From JAVVEG01 sp041689205 (GTDB lineage: Bacteria; Pseudomonadota; Gammaproteobacteria; Pseudomonadales; Pseudohongiellaceae): 64,000 nucleotides of DNA. Location: positions 5,276 through 69,275 of the forward strand of contig JBDNGQ010000209.1 in NCBI GenBank assembly GCA_041689205.1, written 5' to 3'. This document shows, piece by piece, positions 45,016 through 54,013 of this stretch. A program made the position numbers and the translations under genes. A model generated the notes under the pieces. It ran no database searches. It was not told the origin of the DNA and saw only the letters and a program-made list of their open reading frames with translations. Positions within the stretch are counted from its first letter, which is position 1. Each line of letters begins with the position of its first letter.

Positions 45016-45025
45016 GAAAAAGCCC

Positions 45026-45087
45026 TTGCAATCAATGCAAAAGCGCTCTATCTTGTGTCCCTTGCCGCCAAAACATCTATATGTTGT
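45026..45087 (+). promoter_or_regulatory. nrdA promoter and candidate NrdR boxes
   Basis: TTGCAA (45026-45031) and TATCTT (45049-45054) are spaced by 17 bp. Two 16-bp sites with the right half CTATnTnTTGTnT-like pattern cover the -10 (45043-45058) and the initially transcribed region (45072-45087). They resemble paired NrdR boxes, although their 29-bp offset is slightly shorter than usual. Confidence 0.45.
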
Positions 45088-45171
45088 ATGTTCATGTTCC
45101 TTTCACACACTAACAGCGGCGCAGTTTTTATCTAATAAAATCGTGGAATCAGCAATCACGGAGAGGCCCCA

Positions 45172-48030
45172 ATGCAGACAGATACTACCCATAACCCGCC
45201 AATTTCATCAGGCTCAAGCCAGTCCAGTAGCCAGCGTTCTTCAACAACTCCAGCAATTGCACCCGGACAGATCCGGGTTATCAAACGTAATGGCGCAGTA
45301 GTGCCTTACGATGAATCCAAGATCATCGTGGCTATAACTAAAGCCTATCTGGCTGTTGAAGGAGGCACGGCAGCTGCGTCTTCAAGAGTGCACGAGACAG
45401 TGTCTAAAATGGGCGGACAAATCTCCGTCATTTTCAAACGGCGGATGCCTTCTGGCGGCACTATCCATATCGAAGATATTCAGGATCAGGTTGAATTAGC
45501 GTTGATGCGCACTGGCGAGCATAAAGTCGCACGCAGTTATGTTATCTATCGAGCTGATCATGCCCGTATGCGTGAATTACGGGTTCGTCAACAGGATACA
45601 ACACAGTCTGAAATCATCGTCACTTATGCTGACGGCAACCAGGGGCCACTGGATACTGTCCGGCTGCGAACCGTGATTGATGAGGCTTGCGAAGGCCTCG
45701 AGAATGTTTCGGCAGATGCAATCTATGAAGAAACCATCAAGAACCTTTATCCAGGTGTGAAAATCGAAGACGTGCGCACCTCTTCAGTAATGACTGCCCG
45801 CACCATGGTAGAGAAAGATCCTAATTATTCGTATGTAACCGCACGCCTGCTGCTCGATACCTTGCGCTCGGAAGCGCTGCAATTTCTTGGTCTCGGTGAA
45901 AGCGCCACGCAATCAGAGATGCATTACCGTTATCCAACTGTGCTGCGTCCTTATATAGAAAAAGGTGTTGAGCTTGAATTGTTATCCCCACACCTGCTCG
46001 AATACGATCTGGATGTGCTGGGGGAAGCCATGCGCGCCGATCGCGACACGCAGTTTACCTATCTGGGGCTGCAGACCCTGTATGACCGCTATTTTATCCA
46101 CAGCAATGACATTCGGTTCGAGCTGCCCCAGGTTTTCTATATGCGCGTCGCTATGGGGCTGGCAACTCAGGAAGAAAACCGTGAAGAACGGGCTATAGAA
46201 TTCTACAACCTGATCTCCAGCTTTGATTATATGGTTTCCACGCCGCAGCTGTTTAACTCCGGTACCCTGCGGCCACAACTGTCATCCTGCTTCCTGACCA
46301 CGGTTCCTGATGACCTGCATGGTATTTACAGTGCTATCAAAGACAATGCCATGCTGTCCAAATGGGCCGGTGGTCTGGGTAATGACTGGACACCGGTACG
46401 GGCACTGGGCGCGCATATAAAAGGCACCAATGGCAGATCACAAGGTATCGTACCCTTCCTGAAAGTGGTGAACGATACAGCGGTTGCGGTAAACCAGGGC
46501 GGCAAACGCAAAGGCGCTGTCTGCTCCTATCTGGAAACCTGGCACCTGGACATCGAGGAATTCCTGGAATTACGCAAAAACACCGGTGATGACCGTCGTC
46601 GCGCCCATGATATGAATACCGCTAACTGGATACCCGATCTGTTTATGAAGCGCGTATTTGAAGATGGGGAGTGGACTCTGTTCTCTCCAAATAATGTCCG
46701 CGAACTGCACGATCTGCACGGGCTGGCGTTTGAAGATGCCTATATGGAATACGAACGTAAAGCCGCGGCTGGTCAGGTCGAAATCTACAAGACCGTGCAG
46801 GCGAAAGATCTATGGCGCAAAATGCTGTCGATGCTGTTCGAAACCGGCCATCCGTGGATCACCTTCAAGGACGCGTGTAATGTGCGTTCACCGCAGCAAC
46901 ATGTGGGAACAATCCACTCGTCGAATCTGTGTACTGAAATTACGCTAAATACCAGCAACGATGAAATAGCCGTATGTAATCTTGGTTCCATCAATCTGAT
47001 CAATCATGTGACCGAAACCGGTCTTGATACTCAGAAGCTGGAAAAGTCCATCAAGACGGCTGTGCGCATGCTCGACAACGTCATCGATATTAACTACTAC
47101 TCGGTGCCACAGGCGAAAACTTCGAACCTGAAACACCGCCCTGTGGGCATGGGAATCATGGGATTCCAGGATGCTCTTTACATCCAGAAAATCCCTTATG
47201 CATCCGATGCAGCAGTTAAATTTGCTGACACCTCAATGGAGACGATCAGCTACTTTGCCATCAAGGCTTCGACTGATCTGGCTGAAGAGCGCGGCAGTTA
47301 CCAGAGCTACACCGGCTCATTATGGGATCAGGGAATTCTGCCAATCGACTCGCTGAAAATGCTCAGTGAAGTTCGCGGTGATAAATACCTTGAAGTGAAT
47401 ATGGATCAGACTCTGAACTGGGAGAGCCTGCGTCAGCGGATAAAATCTGTCGGTATGCGCAACTCCAATGTACTGGCAATAGCGCCTACTGCGACCATTG
47501 CCAATATCACCGGCGTCTCACAGTCAATTGAACCCACCTACCAGAACCTGTATGTGAAATCCAATCTGTCCGGCGAGTTCACCGTGGTTAATCCTTATCT
47601 GGTCCGTGATCTAAAAGCGCTCGATCTATGGGACAGCGTGATGGTCAATGACTTGAAATATTACAACGGCAGTGTGCAACAGATTGACCGGATACCTCAG
47701 CATCTTAAGGATCTGTATGCCACAGCCTTTGAAATTGAACCGCGCTGGCTGGTTGATGCGGCCAGTCGACGACAGAAATGGATAGATCAGGCGCAATCAC
47801 TGAATCTATATATTGCTGGTGCCAATGGCAAGAAACTCGATATCACTTATCGCATGGCCTGGCTGCGTGGACTCAAAACGACTTACTACCTGCGCTCTCT
47901 GGCAGCTACAACAACCGAGAAATCTACCATCTCTGATCGAACATTGAATGCCGTTTCTAATCTGGAAGAAGCGGCCCCGGTGCCGCTGGCCTGTTCAATT
48001 GATGATCCGGATTGTGAAGCCTGTCAGTAG
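45172..48030 (+). CDS. nrdA: Class Ia ribonucleotide reductase alpha subunit
   Basis: This 952-residue protein has an N-terminal ATP-cone (IRVIKRNGAVVPYDESKI), a second cone-like region (about residues 140-230), the substrate-site motif ETWHLDIEEFLELRKN, LCTEITLN, NLYVKSN and the radical-transfer tyrosines in TTYYLRSLA. It ends with the redox-active pair in CEACQ. This long form with two cones resembles the Pseudomonas NrdA. It reduces ribonucleotides to deoxyribonucleotides together with NrdB. The ATG follows GGAGAGG. The stop codon begins a short tandem repeat. Confidence 0.97.
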   Translation: MQTDTTHNPPISSGSSQSSSQRSSTTPAIAPGQIRVIKRNGAVVPYDESKIIVAITKAYLAVEGGTAAASSRVHETVSKMGGQISVIFKRRMPSGGTIHIEDIQDQVELALMRTGEHKVARSYVIYRADHARMRELRVRQQDTTQSEIIVTYADGNQGPLDTVRLRTVIDEACEGLENVSADAIYEETIKNLYPGVKIEDVRTSSVMTARTMVEKDPNYSYVTARLLLDTLRSEALQFLGLGESATQSEMHYRYPTVLRPYIEKGVELELLSPHLLEYDLDVLGEAMRADRDTQFTYLGLQTLYDRYFIHSNDIRFELPQVFYMRVAMGLATQEENREERAIEFYNLISSFDYMVSTPQLFNSGTLRPQLSSCFLTTVPDDLHGIYSAIKDNAMLSKWAGGLGNDWTPVRALGAHIKGTNGRSQGIVPFLKVVNDTAVAVNQGGKRKGAVCSYLETWHLDIEEFLELRKNTGDDRRRAHDMNTANWIPDLFMKRVFEDGEWTLFSPNNVRELHDLHGLAFEDAYMEYERKAAAGQVEIYKTVQAKDLWRKMLSMLFETGHPWITFKDACNVRSPQQHVGTIHSSNLCTEITLNTSNDEIAVCNLGSINLINHVTETGLDTQKLEKSIKTAVRMLDNVIDINYYSVPQAKTSNLKHRPVGMGIMGFQDALYIQKIPYASDAAVKFADTSMETISYFAIKASTDLAEERGSYQSYTGSLWDQGILPIDSLKMLSEVRGDKYLEVNMDQTLNWESLRQRIKSVGMRNSNVLAIAPTATIANITGVSQSIEPTYQNLYVKSNLSGEFTVVNPYLVRDLKALDLWDSVMVNDLKYYNGSVQQIDRIPQHLKDLYATAFEIEPRWLVDAASRRQKWIDQAQSLNLYIAGANGKKLDITYRMAWLRGLKTTYYLRSLAATTTEKSTISDRTLNAVSNLEEAAPVPLACSIDDPDCEACQ

Positions 48031-48060
48031 AAGTCGGTCAGTAGAATCTGTCAGTAAATA
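48022..48060 (+). repeat. Three-unit tandem repeat at the nrdA stop codon
   Basis: Units TGTCAGTAGAAGTC, GGTCAGTAGAATC and TGTCAGTAAATA start at 48022, 48036 and 48049. The first unit contains the nrdA stop codon and its last two codons. The array fills most of the nrdA-nrdB spacer. Confidence 0.75.
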
Positions 48061-48085
48061 GAACGAAGTTTTTCAGGAGGTAACC

Positions 48086-49417
48086 ATGATTTCATGGGAA
48101 GAGTTTAATCAGGACGAAGATATCAACACCGGAAGCAGTGTTAAAAAAACTGCCCCTCCAAAAATGGAGCCGGTCCATGAACTGCAACAGCAGGCCGAGC
48201 GCAGTCTTGCTGATGCGATGGCCACAGCCGAGCGCAGTCGTTCCGCAGAAGCCGTTGCCAATGGCACACAGCGCATTGCTCCACGTAACGAAGTAACGCG
48301 GGCAACCGAGGCTGTTAACAGTGAAATTCTGCAGAGAGCAATCGATTCTCTGGAGGACCTGGATGTCAGTGCCGGAACTGAAGAGCTTGATGAGTCCGCT
48401 CAGCGTGTAACCGTTGATGATAAACGCATGATTAACTGTCGTGCCGATCTCAATCAACTGGTGCCATTCAAGTATGACTGGGCCTGGCAGAAGTATCTTG
48501 ATGGTTGTGCTAATCACTGGATGCCACAGGAAATTAATATGAACGCGGATATCGCGTTATGGAAAAACCCTAATGGTCTGACTGCCGATGAACGTCTTAT
48601 CGTAAAACGTAACCTCGGATTTTTCGCGACGGCAGACTCCCTGGTAGCCAATAATCTGGTGCTGGCGATTTATCGGCTGATCACCAATCCGGAATGTCGA
48701 CAGTACATTTTGCGACAGGCTTTTGAAGAAGCGATTCACACCCATGCTTATCAGTATTGTATTGAGTCCCTGGGCATGGACGAAGGCGAAATTTTCAACA
48801 TGTATCACGAAGTGCCTTCGGTTGCTAAAAAAGCATCCTGGGGGCTGAAGTATACCAAGAACCTTAATGATCCCAATTTTCAGACCGGCACGGTGGAAAC
48901 CGATCAGGCTCTGCTCAAAAACCTGATTGCGTTCTATTGCTGTCTGGAAGGAATATTCTTTTATTGTGGTTTTACTCAGATTCTCTCCATGGGCCGTCGT
49001 AATAAGATGACCGGCACCTCAGAGCAGTTCCAGTACATTTTACGTGATGAATCCATGCATCTGAATTTCGGCATCGATATGATCAATCAGATCAAGCTTG
49101 AGGATCCGCAGTTGTGGACTAACAAGATGAAGGAAGAAGCCACGCAGATGATTCTGCAGGCAACGCAACTGGAAATCGAATATGCACGGGACACCATGCC
49201 ACGTGGCGTGCTCGGTATGAATGCAGTCATGATGGAAGAGTACCTGCAGTTTATCGCCAACCGTCGTCTTGTGCAGATTGGTCTGCCCGAACAGTTCAGA
49301 GGAGTGAAAAATCCCTTCCCGTGGATGTCAGAAATCATGGATCTGCGTAAAGAAAAGAATTTCTTTGAAACCCGCGTCATTGAGTATCAGACAGGTGGTG
49401 CGCTGACCTGGGAATAA
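48086..49417 (+). CDS. nrdB: Class Ia ribonucleotide reductase beta subunit
   Basis: This 443-residue protein of the R2 family has iron ligands in EEAIHTHAYQYCIE and ILRDESMHLNFG, and the radical tyrosine region YQYCIESLG. A low-complexity Ala/Glu-rich extension of about 110 residues precedes the R2 core (starting near KRMINCRADLNQLVPF). The ATG follows a perfect AGGAGGT. It supplies the tyrosyl radical to NrdA. Confidence 0.96.
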   Translation: MISWEEFNQDEDINTGSSVKKTAPPKMEPVHELQQQAERSLADAMATAERSRSAEAVANGTQRIAPRNEVTRATEAVNSEILQRAIDSLEDLDVSAGTEELDESAQRVTVDDKRMINCRADLNQLVPFKYDWAWQKYLDGCANHWMPQEINMNADIALWKNPNGLTADERLIVKRNLGFFATADSLVANNLVLAIYRLITNPECRQYILRQAFEEAIHTHAYQYCIESLGMDEGEIFNMYHEVPSVAKKASWGLKYTKNLNDPNFQTGTVETDQALLKNLIAFYCCLEGIFFYCGFTQILSMGRRNKMTGTSEQFQYILRDESMHLNFGIDMINQIKLEDPQLWTNKMKEEATQMILQATQLEIEYARDTMPRGVLGMNAVMMEEYLQFIANRRLVQIGLPEQFRGVKNPFPWMSEIMDLRKEKNFFETRVIEYQTGGALTWE

Positions 49418-49447
49418 TGTTAAGAGCTTTGCCTGGCGTATTGCTTT

Positions 49448-49476
49448 GGCCTGTTCAAGAACATCCTGGACAGGCC
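49448..49476 (+). repeat. 10-bp hairpin after nrdB
   Basis: GGCCTGTTCA and TGGACAGGCC (one G-U) flank a 9-nt loop, 30 nt after the nrdB stop. Without a T run it is at best a weak terminator. It could separate nrdAB from the nucleotidyltransferase gene. Confidence 0.5.
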
Positions 49477-49519
49477 TTCGCAAGTGTGCTCCAGATGCAC
49501 AGCATCTTGAGTAAAAACC

Positions 49520-50143
49520 ATGAGTATGAAAAAAGGTGTTCTGGTTCTTGCTGCAGGCTTCAGCAGCCGCTTTGGTGGCAGCAAATTAAACGCAATCCTC
49601 GGTAATGGCAGCACTGTTCTGCAGCAGACTTTGCAGCATGTCAGTGCGGCCTCCGACAATATTTTGATTATCACCCGCAGCGAACTGATCGAGGATGGAA
49701 TTTTGGATAGCGGTGTCTGTCACTCAGATTCACCGGGTCGCAATATAACTGCCGATCAAAAATCCGCGCTGCGCACGGTTTTGTGCGAAGACTCTCATCT
49801 GGGCATGGGGCAGACCCTGTCGTTTGGCATCAGTCAGATCCGTGACTGGGATGCCTGTCTGGTCTGTCTCGGCGACATGCCCTTCATCCGAACTTCCACA
49901 TACCAACAACTGCTGGCGGTATTGCAGGCAGATAATATTGTGATTCCTGAGTACCAAGGTAAGACCGGCAACCCTGTTGGTTTTGGTAAATATTTTTTCG
50001 AGGAACTGCTGCACTTATCGGGTGATACCGGTGGCCGTGAAATCATCCAGGCTTACCCACAGCAGGTGCTCAGGATTTCAGTCAGTGACGGCGCAATTCT
50101 AGAAGATATTGATACGCGTGCTGACCTGCAGCGGTTACAGTAG
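49520..50143 (+). CDS. MobA/MocA-like nucleotidyltransferase
   Basis: This 207-residue NTP-transferase has the nucleotide-binding start LVLAAGFSSRFGGSK, the metal-binding CLGDMPFI near residues 112-119 and GKTGNPVGFG. The family transfers NMP to molybdopterin (MobA, MocA) or to other alcohols. The start and GDMPF motif favour a MocA-like cytidylyltransferase, but the specificity cannot be read from sequence. The moaAB pair lies 28 kb away. Confidence 0.8.
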   Translation: MSMKKGVLVLAAGFSSRFGGSKLNAILGNGSTVLQQTLQHVSAASDNILIITRSELIEDGILDSGVCHSDSPGRNITADQKSALRTVLCEDSHLGMGQTLSFGISQIRDWDACLVCLGDMPFIRTSTYQQLLAVLQADNIVIPEYQGKTGNPVGFGKYFFEELLHLSGDTGGREIIQAYPQQVLRISVSDGAILEDIDTRADLQRLQ

Positions 50144-50265
50144 TCATAAAGATTGCAATCCGAGGACCAGCGGTCATACAATCCGAAGAAAACCAGCCAG
50201 CATATATCGCCTCGCTGACTGAACCAGTCTCAAGAAATCACAGTGAAGGATTGATACCCTGGCTA

Positions 50266-51225
50266 ATGAAAGCTTTCCTAACCAGACATCTGCGTAGCTG
50301 CACCCTTTTGCACTTCGTGGAAAAAAGCAGACTGCTAAAAAACAGCTTCCTGAAAATCAGCAGCATACTGCTAGTACTGATGATTGGTCTTAGCAGTGCC
50401 AGCAGCATGGCCGACTTAAGCACCGCCATCAGCAGCATGGAGGATTCCAGTAACCCCCTGATGCTGATGAAAACCTCCAGAGGAGACGTTTATCTGGAGT
50501 TATTCCCAGCCGCTGCGCCCCGTAATACCGCCAACTTCATTGCTCTGGCAGAGGCTACCGCCGAGCTCTCCCATCCCGAGACTGGAGAGCGCATCAGCGG
50601 CCATTATTACGATGGTTTATCCTTCCACAGAGTTCTGCCTGGTTATCTGATTCAGGCCGGTGCCCCTCTGAGTCCTGATCGAGCCGTGCCGAATTATCGT
50701 TTAAGGGATGAAATCAATGCCAGCGAGGCAGGCCTCAATCAGATCAAAATGCTGGAAGAAAGCAATAAACCCCATCCCTGGCTCAATATCCGCGATAAGG
50801 CCGATTTTGAACAACGCATACTGGTTCCACTTTACCAGCGCATCAATATCAATGATCCACTTGAACTGGCTGAACGGCAGTTTGAGGTACTAAATATGTT
50901 GCGCGAAATGACTTTACAGCAAGCTTACGAGAACCTGGGATACTCCTACAATGACACCCTGCCCTCACGCAGACCCACCCGTGGCAGTCTGATCATGGCC
51001 AGTTCCGGGCCCAACAGTATCAGTGCCGAATTCTTCATCCCTGTTGTCGATACGCCCTGGTTGACCGGAATCAGCACGGTTATAGGCAATGTCGTTGAAG
51101 GCATGGAGGTGGTAGACCGAATTCATCAGCAATCAGCAAGTCGTCTCGCCAATCCACTGTCCATCACCACTATCTATGAAATACGTCAGGCGGCAGGTGC
51201 CTCCGTTAATAATAATGGTCAATAA
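50266..51225 (+). CDS. Exported cyclophilin-like protein with internal insertion
   Basis: This protein of about 319 residues has a hydrophobic segment (ISSILLVLMIGLSSASS, about residues 31-47) after a long basic n-region. A cyclophilin domain follows: MKTSRGDVYLELFP, GLSFHRVLPGYLIQAG with the catalytic Arg, then RDEINASEAG. A stretch of about 80 charged residues (about 155-240) interrupts the fold before it resumes at RGSLIMASSGPNSISAEFFI. The usual QFF is EFF and the KHxVFG motif is ISTVIG, so catalysis may be weak. The ATG lacks a good ribosome-binding site; a TTG at 50251 is the alternative. It is likely periplasmic. Confidence 0.75.
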   Translation: MKAFLTRHLRSCTLLHFVEKSRLLKNSFLKISSILLVLMIGLSSASSMADLSTAISSMEDSSNPLMLMKTSRGDVYLELFPAAAPRNTANFIALAEATAELSHPETGERISGHYYDGLSFHRVLPGYLIQAGAPLSPDRAVPNYRLRDEINASEAGLNQIKMLEESNKPHPWLNIRDKADFEQRILVPLYQRININDPLELAERQFEVLNMLREMTLQQAYENLGYSYNDTLPSRRPTRGSLIMASSGPNSISAEFFIPVVDTPWLTGISTVIGNVVEGMEVVDRIHQQSASRLANPLSITTIYEIRQAAGASVNNNGQ

Positions 51226-51290
51226 CAAGGCCAGAGCAAGTACCGCTCAAAGCAGCCAGATAAGATGATCACCAACAAGGAGTTCAGTCA

Positions 51291-51506
51291 GTGCCCAAAA
51301 AATCAACAGCAGCCAGAAAAGCCCCAAAGCGTAAAAGCACCAGCGTCCTCGCATTGAGCATCACGGTAGGAATTTTTCTCGGTATTGGTCTGGGAGCCTT
51401 AATGGACGCCTTGCTTGTGGTAATTATCATCACCCTGACGGCCAGTGCGGCAATCGGATATTACATCGATAAAAAAAATGGCATCAGCTATCGTCGCAAG
51501 ACTTGA
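51291..51506 (+). CDS. Small conserved-looking membrane protein
   Basis: This 71-residue protein has a very basic N-terminus (PKKSTAARKAPKRKS), two closely spaced hydrophobic segments rich in Gly/Leu/Ile (about residues 18-55) and a basic C-terminus. The start is GTG with AAGGAG 8 nt upstream. I do not recognise the family. It lies between the cyclophilin-like gene and the convergent dinG, 3 bp from the latter. Confidence 0.7.
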   Translation: MPKKSTAARKAPKRKSTSVLALSITVGIFLGIGLGALMDALLVVIIITLTASAAIGYYIDKKNGISYRRKT

Positions 51507-51509
51507 GGC

Positions 51510-53747
51510 TTAGACCAGTGTCGTCTGAGTCTGTGGCTCAGGCGGGAAAATGTCGCGCCGATATGGCGGTAGTGAATTTAAAATTGCTTCTCCATAACGT
51601 TTGCTCACAACCCGCTCATCAAATAAGGTAATTCTGCCTGTATCGGTCTCACTGCGCAGCAAGCGGCCGCTCGCCTGCACCAGTCGAAACGCCGCTTCCG
51701 GAACCGATAAAGTCATAAACGGATTCTTGCCCTGCTGCTCCAGCCACTGTGCCAGAGTCGCTTCAATCGGATCATTTGGAACCGCAAACGGGATCTTGGC
51801 AATCAACACATGCATGCAGTACTTGCCCGGTAAATCGACGCCTTCGGCAAAACTGGCAAGACCAAAGATAATGCTGGGTTCGCCTTTATCAATGCGCTGC
51901 CGGTGAAACTTCAGTAACTGTGCTTTCTGATAATCATCCTGACATAGAATGATCTGACGCCACTCTTTATCGAGCCCCTCAAGCACCTCAAGCATTTGCC
52001 GCCGAGAACTGAATAGCATCAGAGCGGCTTCCTGTCGATTCAGCATTTTTGGAAGCAGGCGTACGATGGCAGCGGTGTGACGCACTGTATCGGCAGGATC
52101 GCAGTCCAGCTTTGGTATCACAAGGCAGGCGGCATTTTGATAATCAAACGGACTAATGATGCGATGGTATTGAGTGTGTGACGGTAATCCAGCGCGCATT
52201 CTAAGCACATCAAACTGTCCCAGTGCCGAAAGCGTTGCCGAGGTCAGCACCGCTCCGGCGCATACATCCCATAATTTTTCACTGAGCGTTTTAGCTGCCA
52301 GCACTGGACTGCATGACAAGGTAATATCGCTGACTCCTCCATAGTCACTCAGGCTCAGCCAGCGCGCCCAGGGTGCCTCAGTGGGCGGATCCGTTCTGGC
52401 AAAATGCAACCATAACTTCTGGTTCGCCTCAGCCCGGCTGGCCATCCCTCCTATCAATGGAAACCATTGCTCGGCATGTTGGCGCGCCTGCAAGCTCTCG
52501 CCTTCCTCCATCTCGCGCTTTAGATCGCTACTGATACCCTGCATCAAGCTGCTCAACTGGCCAAAGCGATTATTAAAATCTGCACCCAGATCGCGGAACT
52601 CTTTGGGTACAACACCGAGTTGGAATGCAAACTGTGGTGAGTTGTCGGCGCGCGAATCACGCCTGGCTTCAGGAGCAATAGACTGTGCCAACTGTTCAAA
52701 CAAGGGCATCGAATCACTCAACACCCGCTCCAGACCCCGAAACAGATCATTAATCCGCAGTTGTTCGCGCTGAATGGTTGATCTGCTGCTTATTACTGTA
52801 TCCGCAGCCAGTTTGCTCAGGGTTTTCGCAGATTGCTCCAGCCACTGAATGCTGCCGCGCAAACGCGTAAAACAGGCGAAGTGCTGATTACTCTTTAGAG
52901 GCAGATGGTGAGCTTCATCAAAAATATAAATCGTATCGGCGGGGTCGGGCAGGATGACACCGCCTCCCAGCGCCAGATCTGCCAGCACCAGATCATGATT
53001 AGCCACGATACAGTCAGCTTTCTGGACCTCGTCGCGGGCCTGATAAAAACAACAGTTGGAATAGTTGCTGCATTTCTGCCCAGAGCACTGGCCGTGCTCT
53101 ACAGTAACCGGAGCCCAATCACTGTCCATGATCAGATTTTCCCAGTCATCACGGTCACCATGCCACTGTCCGGCATTGAGTTTATGCAGCATATCTTCAT
53201 ACAGGGCCAGTCTATTGCTGTCCGGTGCGTCCAGCAGTTCACCGTACAAATCCGCCATCGCATTCTGACTGGCATTGCCCTGCATCAACAGGCCGAGCTT
53301 GGATAAACACAGATATCGACCGCGTCCTTTGGCCAGCGTGAAGCTAAAATCAAGTACACCCAGATCACAGTACGCCTTGATGTCAGGCAGATCTTTTAAA
53401 GTAACCTGCTCCTGCAGCGCGACGGTTGCCGTGGATAGAACTACTTTCTTACCCAGGGACTTCGCCAGCGGCAGTGTCCCTAACACATAAGCCAGAGTTT
53501 TACCCGTACCAGTGCCCGCTTCAACAACACAAATCGGTCCTGCCGGACGCGGCTCAGCATCCGGATCTCCATCCCAATCCTGTCCGGAGTCGCCGCGCTC
53601 AGTCTTGCTCGCGGCAGGTATCACTGACAAAGAGCGCGCAATCTCCGCAATCATCTGCCGCTGTCCAACGCGGGGGCGCAGAGACTTTTCTGCAAGAATC
53701 TGCTTATATGCATGCTGAATAGTCTGTTTTACTTTTTCGGAAAGCAT
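51510..53747 (-). CDS. dinG: ATP-dependent DNA helicase DinG
   Basis: This XPD-like superfamily 2 helicase of about 745 residues has Walker A AGTGTGKTLAYVLG, the DEAH box in IYIFDEAHHLP, and an Fe-S cluster region with four cysteines (CSGQKCSNYSNCCF and the following C). The C-terminal motif QASGRLLRSETDTGRI is motif VI. It unwinds DNA and R-loops 5' to 3'. The ATG at 53747 is preferred; a GTG 12 nt upstream is possible. Neither has a strong ribosome-binding site. Confidence 0.93.
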   Translation of the reverse strand: MLSEKVKQTIQHAYKQILAEKSLRPRVGQRQMIAEIARSLSVIPAASKTERGDSGQDWDGDPDAEPRPAGPICVVEAGTGTGKTLAYVLGTLPLAKSLGKKVVLSTATVALQEQVTLKDLPDIKAYCDLGVLDFSFTLAKGRGRYLCLSKLGLLMQGNASQNAMADLYGELLDAPDSNRLALYEDMLHKLNAGQWHGDRDDWENLIMDSDWAPVTVEHGQCSGQKCSNYSNCCFYQARDEVQKADCIVANHDLVLADLALGGGVILPDPADTIYIFDEAHHLPLKSNQHFACFTRLRGSIQWLEQSAKTLSKLAADTVISSRSTIQREQLRINDLFRGLERVLSDSMPLFEQLAQSIAPEARRDSRADNSPQFAFQLGVVPKEFRDLGADFNNRFGQLSSLMQGISSDLKREMEEGESLQARQHAEQWFPLIGGMASRAEANQKLWLHFARTDPPTEAPWARWLSLSDYGGVSDITLSCSPVLAAKTLSEKLWDVCAGAVLTSATLSALGQFDVLRMRAGLPSHTQYHRIISPFDYQNAACLVIPKLDCDPADTVRHTAAIVRLLPKMLNRQEAALMLFSSRRQMLEVLEGLDKEWRQIILCQDDYQKAQLLKFHRQRIDKGEPSIIFGLASFAEGVDLPGKYCMHVLIAKIPFAVPNDPIEATLAQWLEQQGKNPFMTLSVPEAAFRLVQASGRLLRSETDTGRITLFDERVVSKRYGEAILNSLPPYRRDIFPPEPQTQTTLV

Positions 53748-53827
53748 AGTGGCGGACACTTCGAATAAATTCAGGGAAAATAACGTGTCTATTTGCTTAT
53801 TTTAAAGCAACGCGACTCATTGCTGTG

Positions 53828-53836
53828 ATTATAGCA
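53828..53836 (-). promoter_or_regulatory. Extended -10 of the dinG promoter
   Basis: Read on the minus strand, TGCTATAAT is a consensus extended -10, about 80 nt before the dinG start. No strong -35 is visible, as expected for extended -10 promoters. A LexA-box was looked for and not found. Confidence 0.5.
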
Positions 53837-53880
53837 CCTGTCTGATATGATACGCGGACGCAAAATTGAACCGCGAAATA

Positions 53881-53906
53881 GAACTGAACAAAAGAACTGA
53901 ACAACA
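53881..53906 (+). repeat. 13-bp tandem duplication upstream of the DUF349 gene
   Basis: GAACTGAACAAAA is followed directly by GAACTGAACAACA in the 254-bp dinG/DUF349 divergent spacer. It lies downstream of a possible plus-strand -10 (TATGAT at about 53846). Confidence 0.65.
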
Positions 53907-54013
53907 GAAAATCAATAGAAAAGAGTCCCGCAGGGGATGATTCATAAACCCTTACTGAAACCGTATCTGAATAACACGCAGCACGGAATAGAAGACTTAA
54001 GAGAAAGCTGTAC

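Noticed and set aside
53760..53880. LexA (SOS) box in front of dinG
   Set aside because: No CTG-N10-CAG site with an AT-rich centre was found close to the dinG promoter candidate.
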